Source: Cupriavidus cauae
GTDB taxonomy: Bacteria > Pseudomonadota > Gammaproteobacteria > Burkholderiales > Burkholderiaceae
Assembly (NCBI RefSeq): GCF_008632125.1
Contig: NZ_VWRN01000015.1
Coordinates: forward strand, 62,001 to 126,000
DNA: 64,000 nt
Reading direction: 5' to 3'
Positions 45,311 through 54,834 of this stretch are shown piece after piece. Both the position numbers and the translations under genes were made by a program. The stretch's first letter is position 1; every line of letters starts with the position of its first letter. The notes under the pieces are model-generated. The model did no database searches, was not told the DNA's origin, and saw nothing but the letters and a program-made list of their open reading frames with translations.

Positions 45311-45902
45311 TCCCGAGCGCGACGCCGCTGCGGCCGATCAATCGACCCAGACGACCCAGCCGCAGGCCGAGGCCGGTCGCGTGCTGATGATCGTCGAGGA
45401 CGACGCGGCCTTCGCCCGCACGTTGCGCCGCTCGTTCGAGCGGCGCGGCTATCAGGTCCTGCATGCGACCAGCCTCGAAGGGATGAAGGAACTGCTGAAG
45501 GAGCATTCGCCGGGCTATGCGGTGGTGGACCTGAAGCTCAAGGGCGAGGCCTCGGGCCTGGCCTGCGTGCAGGCGCTGCATGCGCACGATGCGGACATGC
45601 TGATCGTGGTGCTGACCGGCTACGCCAGCATTGCCACCGCGGTCGAGGCGGTCAAGCTCGGCGCCTGCCACTATCTGGCCAAGCCGTCGACCACCGACGA
45701 CATCGAGGCCGCCTTCGAGCGCGCCACCGGCGATGTGGACGTCGAGGTCACCGGCCGTCCCACCTCGATCAAGACGCTCGAGTGGGAGCACATCCACGAG
45801 ACGCTGGCCGCCACCGGCTTCAATATCTCCGAGGCGGCGCGCCGGCTCGGCATGCACCGCCGCACGCTGGCGCGCAAGCTGGAGAAGCAGCGGATCAAGT
45901 AG
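45297..45902 (+). CDS. regA: Response regulator RegA/ActR/PrrA-type
   Basis: A 201-aa regulator. The receiver domain covers about 28-145 with Asp78 in AVVDLKLKGE, followed by a Pro-poor linker and a Fis-type HTH at the C-terminus (ISEAARRLGMHRRTLARKL), the highly conserved RegA DNA-binding helix. The N-terminal extension (about 25 residues, Gln/Thr/Asp-rich) is longer than in Rhodobacter. It is the partner of the kinase encoded just upstream. Confidence 0.93.
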   Translation: MQPNDPERDAAAADQSTQTTQPQAEAGRVLMIVEDDAAFARTLRRSFERRGYQVLHATSLEGMKELLKEHSPGYAVVDLKLKGEASGLACVQALHAHDADMLIVVLTGYASIATAVEAVKLGACHYLAKPSTTDDIEAAFERATGDVDVEVTGRPTSIKTLEWEHIHETLAATGFNISEAARRLGMHRRTLARKLEKQRIK

Positions 45903-45926
45903 GGCCGGGCGGCGGGCATCCCCCGT

Positions 45927-46081
45927 CGTACGTCTGCCGCCGTACGTCTCCCGGGCGGACGTCTCCCGGCGGACATCTCCGGGCGAACATCTCCGGGCGA
46001 ACATCTCCGGGTGGACACCTCCGGGCGGACACCTCCAGGCGGACACCTCCAGGCGGACACCTCCAGGCGGACATCTTCCGT
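45927..46081. repeat. 14-bp minisatellite
   Basis: Eleven tandem units of 14 bp (one of 15) of the type CGGACACCTCCAGG/CGAACATCTCCGGG, nearly filling the space between regA and the next gene. The last units are the most alike, as expected for recent expansion. There is no spacer pattern, so it is not CRISPR. The RNA would be a run of GGAC/CUCC elements. Confidence 0.92.
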
Positions 46082-46171
46082 CCGGCGTCTCCGATCGGCG
46101 GAAATGGGTATAGGCTAATTCGTGCCGATGTCGGGCCCGATGCCGGCGCCCATTTCTCCAGGAGACGCGAA

Positions 46172-46669
46172 ATGACCAGCAAGAACACCATCTGTCTGTG
46201 GTACGACGGCGACGCGCTCGACGCCGCCAACTTCTATGCCCAGACCTTTCCCGACAGCGCTGTCGGCGCCGTCCACCGTGCGCCGGGCGACTATCCCGAC
46301 GGCAAGGAGGGCAATGTCCTGATGGTCGAGTTCACCGTGATCGGCATCCCTTGCCTCGGGCTGAACGGCGGCCCGCATTTCAAGCACAACGAATCCTTCT
46401 CCTTCCTGGTCAGGACCGAGGACCAGGCCGAGACCGACCGCCTGTGGAACGCGATCGTCTCGAATGGCGGCCAGGAAAGCGAATGCGGCTGGTGCAAGGA
46501 CCGCTGGGGCCTGTCGTGGCAGATCACCCCGCGGGCGCTGCTCGATGCGGTGACGAGTTCCGATCGCGCGGCGGCCAAGCGCGCCTTCGACGCGATGATG
46601 ACGATGAAGAAGATCGACATCGCCACGATCGAGGCGGCACGGCGGGGGCAGGCCGCGTCGTCGAGTTGA
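46172..46669 (+). CDS. PhnB-like VOC family protein
   Basis: A 165-aa single-module VOC protein of the PhnB/'3-demethylubiquinone methyltransferase-like' group: ICLWYDGDALDAANFY at the start, LGLNGGPHF, FSFLVRTEDQAETDRLW, CGWCKDRWGLSWQI. CCAGGAGACG precedes ATG 46172. Family members are dimeric, often metal-free, of unclear function. Confidence 0.85.
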   Translation: MTSKNTICLWYDGDALDAANFYAQTFPDSAVGAVHRAPGDYPDGKEGNVLMVEFTVIGIPCLGLNGGPHFKHNESFSFLVRTEDQAETDRLWNAIVSNGGQESECGWCKDRWGLSWQITPRALLDAVTSSDRAAAKRAFDAMMTMKKIDIATIEAARRGQAASSS

Positions 46670-46725
46670 GCAAGCCGATCGAGCGATCGAGCCAATCGAG
46701 CCGATCGAGGTGGTCCATACCCCGA

Positions 46726-46804
46726 TTCGTTGTTACGGTATGGGCCCGTATACTCGTGGAACCGATAACTGCACGGGATAGATGTAGCGCTTACAATGAG
46801 CGCT
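46726..46804 (+). promoter_or_regulatory. Candidate promoter and two operators before the acyl-CoA ligase
   Basis: TTCGTT (46726), 17 bp, TATACT (46749-46754) is a possible promoter. An inverted repeat TACGG-N7-CCGTA (46734-46750) fills its spacer. A second repeat AGCGCT-N7-AGCGCT (46786-46804) encloses a TACAAT box. The double TetR protein encoded after the ligase is the likely ligand of one or both. Confidence 0.45.
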
Positions 46805-46907
46805 GACCGAATTAGAAAAAGAGGTCGGCCAGATTCGCGTGCCTTGCGTGGATGCGCCTCGCCATGGCGCATGCATCGGGCCGGCCCCATCACGGAGACT
46901 TCCCGCC

Positions 46908-48470
46908 ATGCAGATCGCGTCCCTGCTGGACCAGCCGCTCGGCAATCTCGCCGACTGCGTCCGTGCCCACGCCAACGCCCGTCCCGCGCATCCCGCCGTC
47001 ATCGACGATCGCGCCAGCCTGTCGTATCGCGAGTTCGACGAACTGGTCGACCGCGTCGCGGCGGCCCTGCAGCGCGATGGCCTGCAGCCGGGCGATGCGC
47101 TGGCGATCTGCGCCGCCGCGTCGATCGAGTACGCGGCGGTGTTCCTGGGCGGGCTGCGCGCCGGCGTGGCGATCGCACCGCTGGCACCGTCGTCGACCCC
47201 GCAGGCACTGGCCGGCATGATCGCCGATTCGGATGCGAGGCTGCTGTTCGTCGACGCGCCGGTGCTCGACGCCCTGCAGGGCGCCGGCATCGAAGCCACG
47301 GTGCCGCGCATCGGACTGGGCGGCGCGCAGACCGGCAAGGCCTTCGCCGACTGGCTGGCGCCGGCCGGCAGCCGGCCGCGCGAGACGCCGCTGCGCGAGG
47401 GGCAGGTCTTCAACATCATCTATTCGTCCGGCACCACGGGCGCGCCCAAGGGCATCGTGCACGACCACGCGCTGCGCTGGAACCAGATCCGCCGCACGCA
47501 CGAGAGCGGCGGCTACGGGCCCGACGCGGTGACGCTGATCGCCACGCCGCTGTATTCGAACACCACGCTGGTCAGCTTCATTCCGACGCTGGCGCTCGGC
47601 GGCACCGTGGTGCTGATGCCGAAGTTCGATGCGCAACGCTATCTCGAACTGGCCGAGCGGCACCGCGTCACGCACGCGATGCTGGTCCCGGTGCAATACC
47701 AGCGGCTGCTGGCCAGGGAGGATTTCGATCGCTACGACCTGTCGTCGTTCCGGATGAAGTTCTCGACCAGCGCCCCGCTCGGCGCGGCGCTGAAGGCCGA
47801 CATTCTGCGCCGCTGGCCGGGTGGACTGGTCGAGTACTACGGCATGACCGAAGGCGGCGGCAGCTGCGTGCTGGCCGCCCACGAGTTTCCGGACAAGCTC
47901 CATACCGTCGGCAAGCCGATGGAAGGGCACGACATCCGGCTGATCGACGACGACGGCAACGAGGTGCCGGTCGGCCAGATCGGCGAGGTGGTGGGGCATT
48001 CGAACACCATCATGGCGGGCTATCACAAGCAGCCCGACAAGACCGCCGCCGCGGAGTGGTATGACGCCACCGGCAAGCGCTTTATCCGCACGGGCGACGT
48101 CGGCCGCTTCGACGAGGACGGCTTCCTGACGCTGATGGACCGCAAGAAGGACATGATCATCAGCGGCGGCTTCAACATCTATCCGAGCGACCTCGAGGCG
48201 GTGCTGCAGCAGCATGCGGACGTGGTCGAATGCGCGGTGGTCGGCGTGCCTTCGCAAAGCTGGGGCGAGACGCCGGTGGCCTTCGTGGTGTTGCGCCAGG
48301 GCGCGGCAGTCGATGCCGAGGCGCTGCGCGAATGGGTCAATGCGCAGGTCGGCAAGACCCAGCGGCTCGCCGCGCTGGAGCTGTGCGCGCAGCTGCCGCG
48401 TAGCGCGATCGGCAAGGTGCTCAAGCGCGAACTGCGGGATGGGTTTCGTGGGGGCAAGGCGATGGCATGA
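46908..48470 (+). CDS. Acyl-CoA ligase (class I adenylate-forming enzyme)
   Basis: A 520-aa ANL superfamily enzyme. The P-loop is YSSGTTGAPKG, A5 is YYGMTEGGG, and the hinge is RTGDVGRFDEDGF with DRKKDMIISGGFN. The catalytic Lys is in the final GKVLKREL. It activates a carboxylic acid with ATP and joins it to CoA. The substrate (fatty or aromatic acid) is undetermined. CACGGAG precedes ATG 46908. A double TetR regulator gene follows. Confidence 0.9.
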   Translation: MQIASLLDQPLGNLADCVRAHANARPAHPAVIDDRASLSYREFDELVDRVAAALQRDGLQPGDALAICAAASIEYAAVFLGGLRAGVAIAPLAPSSTPQALAGMIADSDARLLFVDAPVLDALQGAGIEATVPRIGLGGAQTGKAFADWLAPAGSRPRETPLREGQVFNIIYSSGTTGAPKGIVHDHALRWNQIRRTHESGGYGPDAVTLIATPLYSNTTLVSFIPTLALGGTVVLMPKFDAQRYLELAERHRVTHAMLVPVQYQRLLAREDFDRYDLSSFRMKFSTSAPLGAALKADILRRWPGGLVEYYGMTEGGGSCVLAAHEFPDKLHTVGKPMEGHDIRLIDDDGNEVPVGQIGEVVGHSNTIMAGYHKQPDKTAAAEWYDATGKRFIRTGDVGRFDEDGFLTLMDRKKDMIISGGFNIYPSDLEAVLQQHADVVECAVVGVPSQSWGETPVAFVVLRQGAAVDAEALREWVNAQVGKTQRLAALELCAQLPRSAIGKVLKRELRDGFRGGKAMA

Positions 48471-48538
48471 GGCGTCAGGGTGGCCGCCACCCGCCCGCTA
48501 TAATCCGCCGACCGATCGACTGCCCAACGCTCCCCTCC

Positions 48539-49777
48539 ATGCTCAAGGACCCTGTCGAAGCCCGCCCGACGCGCCGCTATGTCGAGAAGCGCGAGACCAT
48601 TCTCGATGCGGCCGCGATGCGCTTCAATCGCAAGGGCGTGCGCGGCACCACGCTGTCGGATGTCGCGCAGGACGTGGGCCTGAGCACGAACAGCATCACC
48701 TACTACTACCGCAAGAAGGAAGACCTGGTGGTCGCCTGCCTGTTGCGGACCATCGACGAGATGGTCGGCATCGCGGCGCAGGCGAGCGAGCTGCCCACGC
48801 CGGGCGAGCGGGTGGCGGGCTTCATCCGCTTGTTCTTCGCGCGGCTCGCGCTGACGGCCACCGGAGAACGTCCGGAGCTGATGAGCTTCCGCGAGATCCG
48901 CACGCTGCCCGACAGCCATGCCGAGGTCGCGTTCAGCGCGTACAACGACATGTTCCGCCGCATCCGCCAACTGCTGCGCGAGCGCACGCCGGTCGACGCG
49001 GCCGAGCGCAGCGTGCTCAGCGCGCGCGCCCACCTGCTGCTGTCGCTGGCGACGGGCGCGATGGTCTGGATCGAGCGCTACGAGCCCGAGGACTATCCGA
49101 AGGTCGCCGAGTCGGTGATCGATCTGCTGCTGCACGGCATCGGCTCGCGTGCGGCGCGCTGGCAGCCGACGCTCGATACCGCCGCGCTGCTGCCTTGCCT
49201 GGACCAGCCGGAAACCACGCAGCAGGCCTTCCTGCGCGCCGCCACCGAACTGCTGAACGAGCAGGGCTACCGAGGCGCCTCGGCTGACCGCATCTCCGCC
49301 CGGCTCAATCTGACCAAGGGGTCGTTCTACCACCACAACGAGAACAAGGACGACCTGATCGGCGCCTGCTTCGATCGGATGTTCGACGTGATACGCAGCA
49401 CGCAGACGCTGGTCGAGAACGGGTCGGGCACCGGCTGGGACAAGCTGTGCGCGGTCACGCGCGCGCTGGTCCACTACCAGTTCTCCAGCCAGGGGCCGCT
49501 GCTGCGGCTGACGATCTATGGCGCCTTGCCCGAGGAAATGCGCAAGGAGAAGATGCTGACGATGAACCGGCTGTCGGCACGCTTCGTGCGATTCCTGGTG
49601 CAGGGCATGCAGGATGGTTCGATCCGGCCGCTGGACCAGTCGATCGCCGCCCTGCAGATCAACGGCATGATCAACGCCGCGGTCGAGCTGCGCCGCTGGG
49701 TGCGCGATGCCTCGGCCGACAACGCGGCCGACCTGTTCGTGCGGCCGCTGCTGATGGGGATCCTGTCGCCGGCGTAG
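48539..49777 (+). CDS. Double-length TetR family regulator with two DNA-binding domains
   Basis: A 412-aa protein, about twice normal TetR length. TetR_N domain 1 is at 15-68 (FNRKGVRGTTLSDVAQDVGL, ITYYYRKKEDLV) and a ligand-binding core follows (about 75-205). TetR_N domain 2 is at 225-280 (LNEQGYRGASADRISARLNL, GSFYHHNENKDDLI), followed by a second core. No frameshift is needed. The TATAAT at 48499-48504 may give it its own promoter. It probably represses the acyl-CoA ligase gene; a fused dimer may bind non-palindromic sites. Confidence 0.9.
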   Translation: MLKDPVEARPTRRYVEKRETILDAAAMRFNRKGVRGTTLSDVAQDVGLSTNSITYYYRKKEDLVVACLLRTIDEMVGIAAQASELPTPGERVAGFIRLFFARLALTATGERPELMSFREIRTLPDSHAEVAFSAYNDMFRRIRQLLRERTPVDAAERSVLSARAHLLLSLATGAMVWIERYEPEDYPKVAESVIDLLLHGIGSRAARWQPTLDTAALLPCLDQPETTQQAFLRAATELLNEQGYRGASADRISARLNLTKGSFYHHNENKDDLIGACFDRMFDVIRSTQTLVENGSGTGWDKLCAVTRALVHYQFSSQGPLLRLTIYGALPEEMRKEKMLTMNRLSARFVRFLVQGMQDGSIRPLDQSIAALQINGMINAAVELRRWVRDASADNAADLFVRPLLMGILSPA

Positions 49778-49843
49778 CGGCGTGGCGGTGCTGCGGAGTT
49801 CGGCGCCGCCGGCTCGGTCGACCGAGCCGACCAGCCGTCAAGA

Positions 49844-50929
49844 TTAGTCATACAGATGGCACGCCACCATCTGCCCGTCGCCGCTGTCGCGCAGCGCCGG
49901 CTCCTGCGATTTGCAGCGCTCCATCGCCACCGGGCAACGCGTATGAAAGCGGCAGCCCGACGGCGGATGCATCGGGCTGGGCACCTCGCCCCGCAGCACG
50001 ATGCGCTTGCGTTGCCGTTCCGCCTGGACATTGGCCACCGGCACCGCCGACAGCAGCGCCTGCGTGTAGGGGTGGCGCGGCTGCGCATAGAGCGCGTCGC
50101 GATCGGCGATCTCGACGATGCGGCCCAGGTACATCACCGCGATGCGGTCGCTGATATGGCGCACCACCGCCAGGTCGTGCGCAATGAACAGGTACGACAG
50201 CCCGAGCCGCCGCTGCAGGTCCATGAAGACATTGACCACCTGCGCCTGGATCGAGACGTCCAGCGCCGACACCGGCTCGTCGCAGACGATCACGCCGGGC
50301 TTGAGCGCCAGCGCACGGGCGATGCCGATGCGCTGGCGTTGCCCGCCGGAGAACTCGTGCGGATAGCGGTCCGCCATATACGGTAGCAGCCCGACCATCT
50401 CCAGCAGCTCGCCCACGCGCGCCCGCACGGCCGCGCGATCGCCGGCCATGCCATGGATCTCGAGCGGCTCGGCCACGATGTCGCGCACCTTCATGCGCGG
50501 GTTCAGCGAGCCGAACGGGTCCTGGTAGACCATCTGCACGCTGCGGCGGAAATGCTTCTCCTGCGCGCGCGTCATCCGGGCCAGATCGGTGCCGTCGTAG
50601 TCGATGTGCCCGCCGCTGGCGGCCAGCATCTTCAGGATCGCCAGGCCGGTGGTCGACTTGCCGCAGCCGCTTTCGCCGACCAGGCCCAGCGTTTCGCCCT
50701 GGCGCAGCGTGAAGGAGACACCGTCGACGGCCTTGACCGAGCCGACCTGGCGCTTGAACACCACGCCGCGCGTGACCGGGAAGTGCACCTTCAGGTCCTG
50801 CACGCGCAGGATCTCGCGGCCGATGGTGCGCGGGCTGGGCGCCGGAGCCGGGGCGGCGAGCGGCATGCCGCCGGCGTTCAAGGCGGCGTCCTTCATGGCG
50901 GGCGTGTCGAGCGCGGCGGTGGCGGTCAT
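49844..50929 (-). CDS. Peptide/nickel-type ABC ATPase, DppF-like
   Basis: A 361-aa ATPase. A low-complexity Ala/Pro N-terminus (about 1-40) precedes the ATPase with Walker [10 protein letters not shown], signature [15 protein letters not shown] and Walker [13 protein letters not shown]. The oligopeptide-type C-terminal domain carries the Cys cluster [16 protein letters not shown], a possible iron-sulfur site. It is the last gene of the operon; its start overlaps the preceding stop by 4 nt. Confidence 0.92.
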   Translation of the reverse strand: MTATAALDTPAMKDAALNAGGMPLAAPAPAPSPRTIGREILRVQDLKVHFPVTRGVVFKRQVGSVKAVDGVSFTLRQGETLGLVGESGCGKSTTGLAILKMLAASGGHIDYDGTDLARMTRAQEKHFRRSVQMVYQDPFGSLNPRMKVRDIVAEPLEIHGMAGDRAAVRARVGELLEMVGLLPYMADRYPHEFSGGQRQRIGIARALALKPGVIVCDEPVSALDVSIQAQVVNVFMDLQRRLGLSYLFIAHDLAVVRHISDRIAVMYLGRIVEIADRDALYAQPRHPYTQALLSAVPVANVQAERQRKRIVLRGEVPSPMHPPSGCRFHTRCPVAMERCKSQEPALRDSGDGQMVACHLYD

Positions 50930-51915
50930 GGCGTCTCCTGCAGGTGGCACGCATTCAGGTGAACGGACAGGCCGCGGCCGCCGGTGGTCCGCAGCATCGG
51001 GCGCGTGACGCGGCATTGCGCCTGGGCCAGCGCGCAGCGCGGCTGGAACGCGCAGCCGGGACCGAGCGCGGTCAGGTCGGGCGGCTGGCCCTCGATCGGC
51101 ACCAGCGCCTGGCTGGTATCGCCATCGAGCCGCGGCACGCAGGCCATCAGCCCGCGCGTGTACGGATGGCGCGGCTGGCGGTACAGGTCGTCGGCCGAAG
51201 CCATCTCGACCAGGCGACCGCCGTACATCACCGCGACGCGATCGGCGTAGCGCGCCACCACGCCGAGGTCGTGCGTGATCAGGATCAGCGCGGTGCCGAG
51301 CCGCTGCGCCAGGTCCTTCAGCAGATCGAGGATCTGCGCCTGCACCGTGACGTCGAGCGCGGTGGTCGGCTCGTCGGCGATGATCAGCTGCGGCTTGCAG
51401 GCCAGCGCCATCGCGATCATCGCGCGCTGCCGCATGCCGCCGGAGAACTGGTGCGGATAGGCATTGAGGCGGCTGGCCGGCTCGGGGATCTGCACCTGGC
51501 CGAGCAGCTCGGCGGCCATGCCGAGCGCGGTCTTCCACGGCAGCTTCTGATGCAGCTGGATCGGCTCGGCGATCTGCTTGCCGATCGTCAGCGCCGGATT
51601 CATCGACGACATCGGCTCCTGGAAGATCATCGCGATGCGATTGCCGCGGATCGCGCGCATCGCGTCGGCGTCGAGCTTGAGCAGGTCCTGCCCGTCGAAC
51701 AGGATCTCGCCGGCGTCGATCGAGCCGGCCGGACGCGGGATCAGCCCCAGGATCGACAGCGCCGTCACGCTCTTGCCTGAGCCCGATTCGCCGACGATGG
51801 CGAGCGTCTCTCCGGGCGCCACGTCGAAGGAGACCTGATCGACCGCGGTGACCACGCCGCGATCGGTGCGAAAGCGCGTGGTCAGGTCGCGGACCTGCAG
51901 GATCGGCTGCGTCAT
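50926..51915 (-). CDS. Peptide/nickel-type ABC ATPase, DppD-like
   Basis: A 329-aa ATPase. Walker A is GESGSGKSV, signature [15 protein letters not shown] and Walker [13 protein letters not shown]. The C-terminal region has the Cys motif [16 protein letters not shown], as in DppD/OppD. It pairs with the DppF-like subunit. The ATG start is at 51915 behind GGAGCAAGCG. Confidence 0.92.
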   Translation of the reverse strand: MTQPILQVRDLTTRFRTDRGVVTAVDQVSFDVAPGETLAIVGESGSGKSVTALSILGLIPRPAGSIDAGEILFDGQDLLKLDADAMRAIRGNRIAMIFQEPMSSMNPALTIGKQIAEPIQLHQKLPWKTALGMAAELLGQVQIPEPASRLNAYPHQFSGGMRQRAMIAMALACKPQLIIADEPTTALDVTVQAQILDLLKDLAQRLGTALILITHDLGVVARYADRVAVMYGGRLVEMASADDLYRQPRHPYTRGLMACVPRLDGDTSQALVPIEGQPPDLTALGPGCAFQPRCALAQAQCRVTRPMLRTTGGRGLSVHLNACHLQETP

Positions 51916-51997
51916 CGCTTGCTCCTGGTGGTGCGAGGTTGGCGCCGGCATCGGGCAAAGCTGCCGGCGGCGTGTGCGGGCTTGGGCGGGTTTGGGC

Positions 51998-53725
51998 TCA
52001 GAAGCCCATCTTCTTCTTCATCTCCTGATCGATCCACAGCCGCGCGTAGATCGGTCCGGGCCGCACCGCGCCGGCACGCAGTTCGCCGCCGTAGTTCTTG
52101 ACCCACGGCCACCAGGCCGTATAGACGTACTGCGTCGGCAGCCAGATATACGGCGCCTGCGCGACGATCTCGCGCGTCAGCGCGCGCAGCGCCTCCTGCC
52201 GCTTGCCGACGTCGCGCAGCTCGAAGGCTTCCTCGACGCGCTTGTCGAACTTCGGATCGTTCCACTGCGAGGCGTTCCACACCTGGCCGCTGACGAAGCT
52301 CTTGCGGATCGTCGTGGTCGGATTGGTGTGGCCGTTGTTCATCATGTAGCCGGGCGCGTTGGTCTTGGTCGTCATCGCCGACAGGAAGGCGCCGTACTCC
52401 ATCGGCTGGATCTGGATGCGCACGCCCACCTGTTCGAGGTAGGCGGCGATCAGCGGCAGCAGCTCCATATGGTCCGGGCTGCAGGCGCACACCTGCACCT
52501 TGAAGGTGAAGCCCTTCGGATAGCCGGCCTCGGCCAGCAGCTTGCGTGCCTTGTCCGGATTGTAGGTAAACAGCTCCTTGACGTTGTCCGGCATCGCGCT
52601 GAGCGGCTCGTAGTAACCGACATAGTCGGGATGCTGCGGATAGGCGAACAGCTCGGCGTTGCCGCCGTAGTACTGCTTGACGATCTCCTGCTTGTTGATC
52701 GCCATGTTCAGCGCCCGCCGGACGCGGATATCGTTGAACGGCTTGGTGTCGACCCGCAGCGCCAGATACTGGCCCGTGTACGACAGCCAGCGCGACCACT
52801 GCAGCTGCGGCGCGCTGCGCTTGAGTTCGTCCACCGCGGTCCAGCGCAGGCCCTCCATGATGTCGAGCTTGCCGGTGCGCAGCATGGTGTTGCGCGTGGC
52901 CTCGTCCTTGATCGTGCGCAGCACCACCTTGTCGACGAAGGGCAGCTTGTAGTCCTTGTTGCCGATGCGCTCGCTGTCCCAGTACTGCGGATTCTTCGTG
53001 TAGGTGCTGGCGTTGCCCTGCACGAACTGCGTCAGCGTGAACGGGCCCGTGCCGTTGACGTTCTTCCAGTTGGCGGCGCCGGCCGTGGCCACCTCCTTGG
53101 GCATGATCCCGGAGTAGTAGCCCCAGCCGAAGCGGTAGTCCCATTCGGCGTTGAATTCCTTGAAGCGGAACACCACCGTGTGCTTGTCGCGCGCCTCGAC
53201 CTTGCTCAGGTGATCGAAGTACGTCGGGATCTTCTTCGCGCTGGCCTCCTGCCGGCTGTAGCTGAACACCACATCCTCGGCGACCAGTTCGCGCTCTTCC
53301 ATCACGCCGGGCTTGGCGGGGAACTTGACGCCCTTGCGCAGCTTGACCTCGAGCGTCAGCGGATCGGTCCATTTCCACGACTCGGCCAGCTCGCCGCGGA
53401 TCGCGTCCTCCGGCAGCCAGGCATCGGCCTGGAAGGCGTACTTGCCGCCGTTGCGCTTGGCCTTGCTCAGGTCGGCGGCGAACAGATGCTCGTAGACCTG
53501 GCCGGTGTCGTAGTTCTGCTTCCAGTTCCAGTCGGCGAGATCCCACGACAGGGCGGAGATGGTCGGGTAGACCGAGCCGATCTCCACGGTGCCGCCGTAT
53601 TTCGGCGCCTCGGCCTGCGCGATGGCGCTGCCGGCGGTCACGGCCATTCCGGCCAGCGCGACAGCCGCGGCGATGGCCGCTGCCCGTTTCGCCGTGCGGT
53701 GGACCGCCTTGTCGTTGTCGATCAT
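51998..53725 (-). CDS. Peptide/nickel-type ABC receptor (SBP family 5)
   Basis: A 575-aa periplasmic binding protein. The signal peptide is cut near AIAQA (about residue 37). It has the SBP_bac_5 fold (YGGTVEIGSVYPTISALSWD, VYEHLFAADL, RALNMAINKQEIVKQYY). CAGGAGACAGCG precedes the ATG. It is encoded between the permease and ATPase genes, an arrangement also seen in other Burkholderiales. Substrates of this subfamily range from peptides to opines and sugars and cannot be chosen here. Confidence 0.9.
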   Translation of the reverse strand: MIDNDKAVHRTAKRAAAIAAAVALAGMAVTAGSAIAQAEAPKYGGTVEIGSVYPTISALSWDLADWNWKQNYDTGQVYEHLFAADLSKAKRNGGKYAFQADAWLPEDAIRGELAESWKWTDPLTLEVKLRKGVKFPAKPGVMEERELVAEDVVFSYSRQEASAKKIPTYFDHLSKVEARDKHTVVFRFKEFNAEWDYRFGWGYYSGIMPKEVATAGAANWKNVNGTGPFTLTQFVQGNASTYTKNPQYWDSERIGNKDYKLPFVDKVVLRTIKDEATRNTMLRTGKLDIMEGLRWTAVDELKRSAPQLQWSRWLSYTGQYLALRVDTKPFNDIRVRRALNMAINKQEIVKQYYGGNAELFAYPQHPDYVGYYEPLSAMPDNVKELFTYNPDKARKLLAEAGYPKGFTFKVQVCACSPDHMELLPLIAAYLEQVGVRIQIQPMEYGAFLSAMTTKTNAPGYMMNNGHTNPTTTIRKSFVSGQVWNASQWNDPKFDKRVEEAFELRDVGKRQEALRALTREIVAQAPYIWLPTQYVYTAWWPWVKNYGGELRAGAVRPGPIYARLWIDQEMKKKMGF

Positions 53726-53847
53726 CGCTGTCTCCTGTCTCTGTTCTTGTAGGGGGTGAGTCCGTGCCGTGCTGCCGGGCGCCGTGTTCACGGCTGCCGT
53801 GGCACCGGGTGCTGCAGTACCGGTTGCCGCGTTGCCGGGCACCGTCG

Positions 53848-54834
53848 CTACCGCGTGCCCCGCATGCGCGGATCGAGCAGGTCGCGCAGCGCGTCGCCGT
53901 AGACGTTGATCGCGTAGACGACCACGGTCAGGCAGGCGCCGGGCGCCAGCGCCAGCCACGGGCCCTGGAACATGAAGGTGCGGCCGTCGCCCGACAGCAT
54001 GCCGCCCCAGGTCGGCGCCGGCGGCGGCACGCCCAGGCCGAGGAAGGACAGTCCCGACTCGGCGAGGATCGCGGTACCGACGCGGGTGGTGAACAGCACG
54101 ATCACCGGCGGCAGCACGTTGGGCAGGATGTGGCGCCACAGGATGCGCGGCGTCGACGCGCCCATCGACTGCGCGGCGTGCACATACATGTTCTCGCGCA
54201 CCGAGACGACCGCGCTGCGCACGATGCGCGAGCCGCCGATGCCGAGCAGCAGGCCCAGCGTCACCACGATCTGCCAGCTGCCCGGGCCGAGCACCGACAC
54301 CACCACAATCAGGATCACCAGGTCCGGAAAGCTCATCCACGCATCGACGAAGCGCTGCGCCACCAGGTCGAACTTGCCGCCGAGATAGCCGGTCAGGATG
54401 CCGAGCAGTACCGATACCGCGGTGGCCAGCGTCGCGGCCGACAGGCCGATCACCACCGACAGCTGCGCGCCGTACAGGCAGCGCGACAGCATGTCGCGGC
54501 CGAGGTTGTCGGTGCCGAAGGGATGGGCCCACGACGGCGCCTGCAGGCGATGCAGCATGTTGATCTCGTTGACGCCGTAGGGCGCCAGCACATCGGCGAA
54601 GACACCGCAGAACAGGAAGATCGCGCAGATCACCGCGCCTGCCGCGCCGAGCGGCTTGTCGCGGAACAGGCGGCGCAGCAGGCCGAAGCCGGGCCAGTGG
54701 CGGGCCGTGGCGGACGCCGATATTGCCGTTGCTGCGGTTGCTGTCGCCGTTGCTCCGGAAGCCGCTGCAGTCGCCGCGGCGGCGTCGGCCGCCACCGGCG
54801 CGACAGGAGTCAGGGGAGTCGCGGAACGTGCCAT
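53848..54834 (-). CDS. Peptide/nickel-type ABC permease, DppC-like
   Basis: A 328-aa inner-membrane permease. An unusual Ala/Thr/Val-rich N-terminal tail (about 45 residues) precedes the OppC-type N-terminal domain (HPFGTDNLGRDMLSR). The permease core has five or six helices and the EAA loop ENMYVHAAQSMGASTPRILWRHILPN. The stop of dppB shares one base with its ATG. The tail looks like repeat-derived low-complexity sequence. Confidence 0.9.
   Translation of the reverse strand: MARSATPLTPVAPVAADAAAATAAASGATATATAATAISASATARHWPGFGLLRRLFRDKPLGAAGAVICAIFLFCGVFADVLAPYGVNEINMLHRLQAPSWAHPFGTDNLGRDMLSRCLYGAQLSVVIGLSAATLATAVSVLLGILTGYLGGKFDLVAQRFVDAWMSFPDLVILIVVVSVLGPGSWQIVVTLGLLLGIGGSRIVRSAVVSVRENMYVHAAQSMGASTPRILWRHILPNVLPPVIVLFTTRVGTAILAESGLSFLGLGVPPPAPTWGGMLSGDGRTFMFQGPWLALAPGACLTVVVYAINVYGDALRDLLDPRMRGTR

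Noticed and set aside
45927-46081. Possible CRISPR array
   Set aside because: Units are 14 bp and directly adjacent with no unique spacers; no cas genes are near. It is a minisatellite.
48539-49777. Two adjacent TetR genes joined by a sequencing error
   Set aside because: The frame is continuous through the linker, with no stop, ribosome site or start at the junction, so a real fusion is more likely.
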